Positions 1 through 3,852 of a stretch of DNA of 5,125 bases are shown one piece after another. Source of the stretch: CAZHJA01 sp964532865 (lineage in GTDB: Bacteria; Patescibacteriota; Microgenomatia; UBA1406; GWC2-37-13). The notes under the pieces are model-generated. The model worked only from the letters and a program-made list of their open reading frames with translations, did no database searches and was not told the DNA's origin. The first letter of the stretch is position 1. The number at the start of each line of letters is the position of its first letter. The position numbers and the translations under genes were made by a program. Location of the stretch: NCBI GenBank assembly GCA_964532865.1, contig CAZHJA010000050.1, forward strand, positions 1 through 5,125. The letters are read 5' to 3'.

Positions 1-42
1 GTCACCACTATCTAACGCATTTCAGGAATTAGATTTTAAATT

Positions 43-71
43 CTTAAACAATGTCAATCCCTATTGATAAG
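43..71 (-). repeat. Repeat family B, copy B1 (inverted)
   Basis: Read on the minus strand, this segment contains GGATTGACATTGTTTAAG (60-43), preceded by CTTATC (71-66). The same arrangement occurs at 3166-3200, where the 18-mer differs at one base. A third copy at 2330-2347 also differs from this one at one base. On the minus strand the sequence then runs on to TAGTGGTGAC at the window edge (10-1), which resembles the TAGTGGTCCAC that ends B3, so the element may continue to or beyond position 1. It is the only copy of either repeat family here in inverted orientation. Its function is unknown. Confidence 0.7.
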
Positions 72-184
72 AGTTTCTATAGTGAAGATTAAATACTGCT
101 CTGTGATAAAGATGTGTTCAGCCTGCTCAGAACGCTTAACCATCTCCAAATATAGTCACTTATTTGGTTCAAACTATTTTCCAG

Positions 185-201
185 CTTGTCCACAATACAA
201 G
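185..201. other. Small inverted repeat upstream of the first gene
   Basis: CTTGT (185-189) and ACAAG (197-201) can pair around a 7-nt loop, about 30 nt upstream of the -10 box of the 244-534 gene. It could be an operator, but a 5-bp arm in AT-rich DNA may be chance. Apart from this I see nothing recognisable between 72 and 229. Confidence 0.2.
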
Positions 202-229
202 ATTGTCCTTTCATAACAATATTTTTTGA

Positions 230-235
230 TATAAT
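230..235 (+). promoter_or_regulatory. -10 box of the first hypothetical gene
   Basis: A perfect TATAAT ends 8 nt before the ATG at 244. Initiation 6-8 nt downstream of the box would put the transcript start at or next to the start codon, giving a leaderless mRNA. No Shine-Dalgarno sequence is visible. No convincing -35 is present at 16-18 nt spacing. TTGTCC at 203-208 is a weak match and lies 21 nt away. Confidence 0.5.
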
Positions 236-243
236 ATCCAAAT

Positions 244-534
244 ATGCAAATAATTAATGGTAATGGAACTGAATCTTATATAAAATGTATCAATGCAGAT
301 TGTGAAATACTACCAGCTAATGTATTAATGGGTAGACACCCTCAATTGCTTCATTCAATTCAAATAGTATATTGTGGCATACATGAAATTGATGCTAGAA
401 CAGTTGCAGAAAGAGATTTTACAGGAATATTTTTTTCCCCATGGTACTGTCCAATATGGTTAAGGGATGAACAAGCAGCTGAATTAGGAACTAAAACAAT
501 AGAAAGATCTTCTCTTCGTACAAAAGAACCTTAA
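244..534 (+). CDS. Hypothetical protein, 96 aa
   Basis: I do not recognise this 96-residue protein. The ATG follows a perfect TATAAT by 8 nt, which supports both the gene and its start; there is no Shine-Dalgarno sequence. The product has no signal peptide or clear membrane segment, and it carries four cysteines (residues 15, 20, 44 and 68). The central part has a V-Y-C-G segment followed by R-D-F-x-G-I-F-F-S (about residues 42-65). This loosely recalls the YHG and DFG-x-GFY motifs of DUF3990-type ADP-ribosyltransferase-like folds. The key histidine is replaced by Cys and the rest does not line up, so I make no functional claim. The gene converges on the next gene, leaving 34 bp between the stops and no repeat element. 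Confidence 0.6.
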   Translation: MQIINGNGTESYIKCINADCEILPANVLMGRHPQLLHSIQIVYCGIHEIDARTVAERDFTGIFFSPWYCPIWLRDEQAAELGTKTIERSSLRTKEP

Positions 535-568
535 CGTAGTTTACCCTTCTTAAGAGTTACACTAATCT
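535..568. other. Convergent intergenic gap
   Basis: A 34-bp gap separates the stop of the + gene (534) from the stop of the - gene (569). I see no strong GC-rich hairpin or T-run that would make a convincing terminator. Unlike the other gaps between full genes in this window, it holds no A or B repeat. The two flanking genes may therefore travel as one unit. Confidence 0.4.
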
Positions 569-916
569 TTATTCGTAGTTAAAGTTGTGTGGACCAGCAG
601 AATTTGTTCCATCGTGGCGATGAATTGGTACTTTTCCATCTTTATTATTTGGATGATTAGGAAGTCGTTCGCCTTCTTCAACAAAGTCAAAGATTTCACC
701 ATGTCTCTCTTGATCATATGGTACTAGAGAACTATATGATTCTTTTACCATCATTGTTTCTCCATAGTCATGAAGATCGTGATCACTTCCCTCAAATTTT
801 ACATATCCACAACCCATCACTGGTATTAAAGGAACTTGTAGAGCGAATGTAAGAAGCCCCAAAGCTTTTTGACTAAGACGATCTAACTGTTGCCTAGTTT
901 CTCTAAGATTTATCAT
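569..916 (-). CDS. Hypothetical protein, 115 aa, possible lipoprotein
   Basis: The function is not recognised. I start it at the ATG at 916-914. The longest frame opens at a TTG at 952, but that TTG is the first base triplet of a consensus -35 TTGACA. The frame's next ATG (925) overlaps the -10 TATAAT. The ATG at 916 lies 7 nt past the -10, as in the neighbouring genes. The N-terminus is polar and charged (residues 1-17), then hydrophobic (about 18-34), and ends in V-M-G-C with Cys36. That could be a lipoprotein signal or a membrane anchor, although the n-region is long for a signal peptide. The rest is acidic and His-rich, with an H-D-L-H-D segment near residues 46-50 and H-R-H near 99-101, which might bind metal. 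It converges with the gene at 244-534 and diverges from the gene at 1179. Confidence 0.6.
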   Translation of the reverse strand: MINLRETRQQLDRLSQKALGLLTFALQVPLIPVMGCGYVKFEGSDHDLHDYGETMMVKESYSSLVPYDQERHGEIFDFVEEGERLPNHPNNKDGKVPIHRHDGTNSAGPHNFNYE

Positions 917-923
917 TGCCGAC

Positions 924-952
924 ATTATATCTTTTAATCTTTTTCTTGTCAA
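924..952 (-). promoter_or_regulatory. Consensus sigma-70-type promoter of the 569-916 gene
   Basis: On the minus strand, TTGACA (952-947), a 17-nt spacer and TATAAT (929-924) are followed 7 nt later by ATG (916). This is a perfect match to the -35/-10 consensus with ideal spacing. It shows that the codons upstream of 916 are promoter and not protein, and it predicts a leaderless transcript. Confidence 0.85.
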
Positions 953-1009
953 ACCAATATAATTAACAATCTTTTTTCAGTTAACTCATAAATATTAAAC
1001 CTCAATCTC

Positions 1010-1084
1010 CAACTGCCTAAAGGCATGATAAACTTTATACATATAAGCTTCTAAAGTGTTCCATTCTGGGAGCTCTTGGCCCAC
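1010..1084 (+). repeat. Repeat family A, copy A1 (75 nt)
   Basis: This element begins at CAACTGCC and ends at TTGGCCCAC. Its last 57 nt (1028-1084) are identical to 3683-3739. It contains the palindrome TTATACATATAA (1035-1046). It also has a possible stem between 1046-1053 and 1067-1074 (AGCTTCTA with TGGGAGCT, two G-T pairs), whose loop holds the conserved GTGTTCCATT. It lies between two divergent genes, upstream of both, so it is unlikely to be a simple terminator. Confidence 0.9.
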
Positions 1085-1138
1085 GAAGAAAAAAGAGCTG
1101 AAGAACAAATAGAGCTTATGAAAAGAAGTGTTATATAA
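1085..1138 (+). pseudogene. C-terminal gene remnant starting at the repeat end
   Basis: Directly after the terminal CAC of repeat A1, an open frame reads EEKRAEEQIELMKRSVI and stops at TAA (1136-1138). The charged, helix-like composition looks like the tail of a real protein. Upstream the frame runs into repeat sequence, with a stop at 1052-1054 and no start codon. I infer a gene whose 5' part was lost when the repeat junction formed. At 17 codons, chance cannot be excluded. Confidence 0.4.
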
Positions 1139-1159
1139 GACTTAGTTATCAACTTGAGT

Positions 1160-1165
1160 TATAAT
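1160..1165 (+). promoter_or_regulatory. -10 box of the C45-like hydrolase gene
   Basis: TATAAT ends 13 nt before the ATG at 1179, giving a predicted leader of about six bases with no Shine-Dalgarno sequence. The sequence TATAGA follows a few bases closer to the ATG and could be an alternative -10. No good -35 is seen at 16-18 nt spacing. Confidence 0.5.
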
Positions 1166-1178
1166 ATAGATATTAGCC

Positions 1179-2159
1179 ATGAAACACAATAACTATTTTC
1201 AAATTAGCGTAAAAAACAATTTTGAACTAGGTTTTCAACTAGGAACAAATTTCAAAAAAGAGTTTGAGCTCTCATTAAACAAACAAAGGAAAGATGGCAA
1301 TTGGGGAATAAAAGTTGACAAATCAAAAGCCTATCTAGAGGCGACAGAAAAATGCTTTCCATCTTATGTTGAAGAGTTAAAGGGTTACGCAAAGGGTTCA
1401 GAAGTGGATTTTAGAGAGCTTTGGACTTTGAGCATAGAAGACGATGTAAAGGATGATAAATGTACAACCATTGTTACTAATAAGGGAACGTTGTTATCTC
1501 ATAATGAAGATTGGGAGGCTGGAGCAAAAAATGCAATTAGTGTATTAAAAAAGACAATTGGAAGGTTAACGATACTTGAGCTTTATTATCACAATACTCT
1601 TGGAGGTTGTGCTATTAGTGTTAACTCTCACGGCTTTTTTCAAGGGATTAATACCTTGACTCATTCATGTTCACAAGTTGGCGTTCCCCGAAATGTAATT
1701 GCTCGCTTTCTATCAGAAACGGATAATCCAGAAAGGGACTTTGACAAAATGAAAAAACTTCCCCGTCAGCTAGGTTATAGCCATGTGATAGTTAATACTG
1801 AGGGGAAGGCTTGGAATATTGAATCAACTGAAAGAGATGTTTTGTTAGTTAAGCCAGAATTACCATTTGTTCACACAAATCACTTTTTAACATATTTGAA
1901 AAGCTTTGATAAAGATGACAACTCTTGTGGGACTCACGATAGATATAAATTCGCAAAGGAAAATGTAAAACCGAGAATGACGCGGATTGAGCTTGAGGCT
2001 TTAGTAAGTGATACTTCAAAAGGAGCAAAAGTAAGCCTATTTAATGAAAGAACGATAGGAAGGATGATCCTTGATTTTAAGGAAAGAGTAGCAAGAATAT
2101 GGCTATTGAGAGAAAAAGAAAAGGGTTGGGTTGATTACGAACTAGACTTCCTTAGTTAG
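1179..2159 (+). CDS. C45/acyl-CoA:6-APA acyltransferase-like Ntn hydrolase
   Basis: This 326-residue protein fits the peptidase C45 family (isopenicillin-N acyltransferase-like), Ntn hydrolases that cleave or transfer acyl groups at amide bonds. Family members are made as a precursor that cuts itself in front of a catalytic cysteine. Here D-D-K-C-T-T places that residue at Cys95. It is followed by L-L-S-H-N-E-D-W (105-112), the equivalent of the conserved G-x-N-x-D-W. Further family landmarks are the G-F-F-Q-G-I-N-T-L-T segment (about 150-160), a V-I-V-N-T-E-G-K-A-W-N-I-E-S strand region (about 204-217) and H-T-N-H-F-L (about 232-237). No signal peptide is apparent, so it is probably cytoplasmic. 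Length and motifs look complete. The natural substrate cannot be read from sequence. The gene stands alone between repeats A1 and A4. The start is supported by the -10 box just upstream. Confidence 0.85.
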   Translation: MKHNNYFQISVKNNFELGFQLGTNFKKEFELSLNKQRKDGNWGIKVDKSKAYLEATEKCFPSYVEELKGYAKGSEVDFRELWTLSIEDDVKDDKCTTIVTNKGTLLSHNEDWEAGAKNAISVLKKTIGRLTILELYYHNTLGGCAISVNSHGFFQGINTLTHSCSQVGVPRNVIARFLSETDNPERDFDKMKKLPRQLGYSHVIVNTEGKAWNIESTERDVLLVKPELPFVHTNHFLTYLKSFDKDDNSCGTHDRYKFAKENVKPRMTRIELEALVSDTSKGAKVSLFNERTIGRMILDFKERVARIWLLREKEKGWVDYELDFLS

Positions 2160-2190
2160 CTACATACGCATAAACTAGCACTTCTACCTT

Positions 2191-2265
2191 ATACTGTTGG
2201 AAAACTTGATAAACTCGGTTAAAATAGTCTAGTATTGTGTTCCATTGAACCGATACTTGGCCCAC
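2191..2265 (+). repeat. Repeat family A, copy A4 (diverged, same length)
   Basis: This copy aligns without gaps to the other A elements over 75 nt. It keeps TGATAAACT (2207-2215), GTGTTCCATT (2237-2246) and TTGGCCCAC (2257-2265) at identical spacing, while the stretches between have changed almost completely. The changed parts still pair: AGTATTG (2231-2237) with CGATACT (2251-2257), and GTTC (2239-2242) with GAAC (2247-2250) around a CATT loop. Conserved blocks plus a preserved hairpin suggest selection on structure. It lies just downstream of the hydrolase gene. Confidence 0.8.
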
Positions 2266-2273
2266 CAAATTAG

Positions 2274-2299
2274 TTTTATTTCCTTCTCCCCACCCCTTC
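2274..2299 (+). other. Pyrimidine-rich tract after repeat A4
   Basis: Twenty-four of 26 bases are C or T, beginning 9 nt after the end of repeat A4. A similar tract follows repeat A3 at 5095-5120. It has no known role. It may be part of the flank of some A elements, or simply low-complexity sequence. Confidence 0.4.
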
Positions 2300-2320
2300 G
2301 TCTAGCTCAGAGCCATGCCC

Positions 2321-2347
2321 ATCCCATAAGGATTGACATTGTTTACG
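2321..2347 (+). repeat. Repeat family B, copy B2
   Basis: ATCC-CATAA-GGAT forms a small hairpin, and its GGAT begins the conserved 18-mer GGATTGACATTGTTTACG (2330-2347). That 18-mer has one mismatch to B1 and two to B3. It lies 20 nt beyond the 3' end of the glycosyltransferase gene. B3 lies beyond that gene's 5' end in the same orientation, so the two flank the gene as direct repeats. Confidence 0.7.
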
Positions 2348-2366
2348 TTACGATAATCATTTTTGT

Positions 2367-3077
2367 CTAACGAATATCGGATAAAACTACTTTTTCATTT
2401 TTATAGAAGAAGTAGGCAATAAAGGTCGTAAAATATGGCAACAATCCTTTGATTAATCCCTTATTAAATCTCCTTCCTGAAAAAATTACAGGTAAATTAG
2501 AAATAAATTTAATCTGACCAATTTTACTTACTTTAAAAGATAAGTCAATATCTTCTTGAGCATTTAAATGTTTATTAAAGCCATCTGATTTTTTGTATAC
2601 ATTTTTATAAATTCCAAAACTAAATCCACTTAGCCAATAATGGCCAAATATTAATCTATAAAATCTCATAAGTAATGGTTGGAAAATATTTACAAGTTTA
2701 TTAGTTAAAAAATTACTATCAATTATCTTACATGTTCCTGTTACAGCAACAGCATTGTTTTTTTGAAGAGTTTTTGAAAAATTTTCTATCCAGGACTGTG
2801 GAACATTAGTGTCAGCATCTGTTGATAATAAAATTTCTCCTTTTGCATAATTAAATCCTTTTTGTCTTGCAGCACCTCTACCTTTTATCTTTTGTGTAAT
2901 TATTTTTAGATTTAATATATTTTCATATTTTTGGGCAATTTCAATAGTTTTATCATTGGAATTATTATCAACTAAAATTACTTCAAATTTTTGAGTTGTA
3001 ATTTGATTTACAAGAGAACTAAGACAAATTCCTATTTCCTTTTCCTCGTTATAAGCGGGAATTATTACTGAAATCAT
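2367..3077 (-). CDS. Family 2 glycosyltransferase (GT-A fold)
   Basis: This 236-residue protein transfers a sugar from a nucleotide-sugar donor to an unknown acceptor. The N-terminus reads M-I-S-V-I-I-P-A-Y-N-E-E. Then come V-D-N-N-S (36-40, nucleotide binding), K-G-R-G-A-A-R-Q-K-G-F (64-74), and the metal-binding D-A-D at residues 87-89. An E-D-I-D segment at 175-178 would hold the catalytic base, and S-G-R-R-F lies near 200-204. A hydrophobic stretch near the C-terminus (about 211-225) suggests membrane association, as in many glycosyltransferases acting on lipid-linked or surface glycans. The length is typical of compact GT2 enzymes and the motifs look intact. The gene is visibly more AT-rich, and its protein richer in Asn, Lys and Ile, than the hydrolase and propeller proteins. 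This fits separate acquisition. It is alone between B2 and B3, and the start is supported by its promoter. Confidence 0.9.
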   Translation of the reverse strand: MISVIIPAYNEEKEIGICLSSLVNQITTQKFEVILVDNNSNDKTIEIAQKYENILNLKIITQKIKGRGAARQKGFNYAKGEILLSTDADTNVPQSWIENFSKTLQKNNAVAVTGTCKIIDSNFLTNKLVNIFQPLLMRFYRLIFGHYWLSGFSFGIYKNVYKKSDGFNKHLNAQEDIDLSFKVSKIGQIKFISNLPVIFSGRRFNKGLIKGLLPYFTTFIAYFFYKNEKVVLSDIR

Positions 3078-3083
3078 AAAAGA

Positions 3084-3113
3084 ATTATAGCAAGTTTGCT
3101 GAATATCTGTAAA
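3084..3113 (-). promoter_or_regulatory. Glycosyltransferase promoter with palindrome in spacer
   Basis: On the minus strand, TTTACA (3113-3108), an 18-nt spacer and TATAAT (3089-3084) lie 6 nt before the ATG at 3077. This predicts a leaderless transcript. The spacer contains the inverted repeat AGCAA-GT-TTGCT (3100-3089 on this strand, last base shared with the -10), which could be an operator between -35 and -10. Confidence 0.7.
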
Positions 3114-3165
3114 TAATGGATAAGCGAGATTGTTTTACTTCCAAATATAGCCTCAAAAACATCTT

Positions 3166-3226
3166 CTTATCCAGCCCCGTAAGGATGGACATTGTTTAAG
3201 TATAAAAAGTTCCAATAGTGGTCCAC
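3166..3226 (+). repeat. Repeat family B, copy B3 (most complete)
   Basis: The element runs from CTTATCC (3166-3172), through a loop, to the conserved 18-mer GGATGGACATTGTTTAAG (3183-3200), then GTTCCA (3209-3214) and TGGTCCAC (3219-3226). The last two blocks match the GTTCCA and TGG(C/T)CCAC blocks that end family A, but with 4 nt instead of 13 between them. B may therefore be a shorter relative of A. It sits upstream of the glycosyltransferase gene and directly before a gene remnant. Confidence 0.65.
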
Positions 3227-3338
3227 GCTCTCCACAAACAGGCTTTTTGAAGAAGATAATTCATTGATTAGGTTTATGGAGGAAACTACTTACAATCTTT
3301 TAAAAAATTTCACAAATAATAATGACTTTATTATCTAA
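3227..3338 (+). pseudogene. 5'-truncated small ORF, possible antitoxin tail
   Basis: A frame that begins at the end of B3 runs through N-R-L-F-E-E-D-N-S-L-I-R-F-M-E-E-T-T-Y-N-L-L-K-N-F and stops at TAA (3336-3338). It is open back to a TAG at 3216 inside the repeat. The only ATG is at 3276, which would give just 20 residues, and neither that ATG nor the repeat junction has a clear promoter. Its end overlaps the start of the zeta-like gene by 17 nt in another frame, a coupling typical of antitoxin-toxin pairs. I infer the tail of an antitoxin or partner gene whose start was lost at the repeat junction. Alternatively, it is the true N-terminus of the toxin, separated by a frameshift near 3330. 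Confidence 0.45.
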
Positions 3339-3618
3339 TAAAGTATTATCTGATAAAGCATTAAAATATGTAAGAAAAAATCGTAAAGAAATTTGTAACA
3401 AATTCTGCAGTATAGAAATATTTCCAAGTACAAGTACACTTAGTCCGATTACTATTTTTATGGCAGGTTCACCAGGAGCTGGCAAGACAGAGTATTCAAA
3501 GAAGTTTATTAATCAACTTGAAAATGAAAATCCTGAGGAGAAAATTGTACACATAGATGCAGATAAAATTAGAAAAATATTACCTGGATATAATGGTAAA
3601 AATTCATCAACATTTTGA
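3322..3618 (+). pseudogene. Zeta-toxin-like kinase, truncated after the N-terminal half
   Basis: Zeta/PezT-type toxins are P-loop kinases that phosphorylate UDP-N-acetylglucosamine and so block cell-wall synthesis. The 98 residues seen here hold F-M-A-G-S-P-G-A-G-K-T (46-56, Walker A with Lys55). They also hold H-I-D-A-D-K-I-R (77-84, containing the expected catalytic aspartate region) and L-P-G-Y-N-G-K-N-S (87-95). The family then normally continues for 100 or more residues carrying substrate-binding and arginine residues. Here a TGA follows at 3616-3618, the sequence stops resembling the family, and repeat A2 begins 46 nt later. The product should be inactive. The ATG at 3322 overlaps the end of the preceding ORF. 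No Shine-Dalgarno sequence or well-placed -10 box is visible, which also fits a broken gene. Confidence 0.7.
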
Positions 3619-3664
3619 TTTGAAATAAGAAAGTTAAAGTTTACAAATATTAAAGCTCAATTTG

Positions 3665-3739
3665 CAACTGCCTTAAAGTCCCATAAACTTTATACATATA
3701 AGCTTCTAAAGTGTTCCATTCTGGGAGCTCTTGGCCCAC
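3665..3739 (+). repeat. Repeat family A, copy A2 (75 nt)
   Basis: The last 57 nt (3683-3739) are identical to A1. The first eight, CAACTGCC, are also shared, and only a 10-nt block (3673-3682) differs. It contains the same TTATACATATAA palindrome (3690-3701) and terminal TTGGCCCAC. It lies 46 nt after the truncated toxin and upstream of the propeller gene. Confidence 0.9.
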
Positions 3740-3762
3740 ATTAGTTTGTCGCAACAACCCAT

Positions 3763-3779
3763 TTCACTCCGGGGGTGAA
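3763..3779. promoter_or_regulatory. GC-rich palindrome upstream of the propeller gene
   Basis: TTCACTCC-G-GGGGTGAA is a 17-nt palindrome with a single mismatch. Its GC-rich centre stands out from the AT-rich surroundings. It lies 21 nt before the TTGACA at 3801 and could be a regulator binding site. The loop is too small for a good RNA hairpin. Confidence 0.35.
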
Positions 3780-3800
3780 CAACATAACATATCAAACAGC

Positions 3801-3845
3801 TTGACAAAGAAACGTCTATGTACGTAAGTTATAATCAATTATAAT
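3801..3845 (+). promoter_or_regulatory. Promoter region of the propeller gene
   Basis: A perfect -35 TTGACA (3801-3806) is followed by two TATAAT boxes, at 3830-3835 and 3840-3845. The second ends 7 nt before the ATG at 3853, the leaderless spacing seen at other genes here. The -35 lies 23 nt from the first box and 33 nt from the second, so it may not pair with either. No Shine-Dalgarno sequence is present. Confidence 0.5.
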
Positions 3846-3852
3846 TACTGTT

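Noticed and set aside
1034..1084. Small peptide encoded by the A repeat (K-L-L-K-C-S-I-L-G-A-L-G-P in one frame)
   Set aside because: The frame is interrupted by stops upstream in A1, A3 and A4, has no start codon or promoter, and the shared residues simply reflect the conserved nucleotide blocks.
1010..1084. A repeats as ordinary intrinsic terminators
   Set aside because: A1 lies upstream of both of its divergent neighbours, and no copy has a GC-rich stem followed by a T-run.
2304..2347. tRNA-like segment (TAGCTCAG followed by CATAAGG)
   Set aside because: The D-arm-like octamer is present, but no acceptor stem, proper anticodon stem or T-arm can be formed, and the region is repeat B2.
3300..3485. 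Minus-strand open frame opposite the zeta-like gene
   Set aside because: It mirrors the P-loop coding sequence, has no promoter of the type seen elsewhere here, and its composition is that of an antisense shadow.
3616..3745. Recoded TGA allowing the zeta gene to continue through repeat A2
   Set aside because: The frame is open to a TAG near 3745, but the sequence after the TGA does not resemble zeta toxins and runs into the repeat. All other genes here end with TAA or TAG, so a different code cannot be supported from this window.
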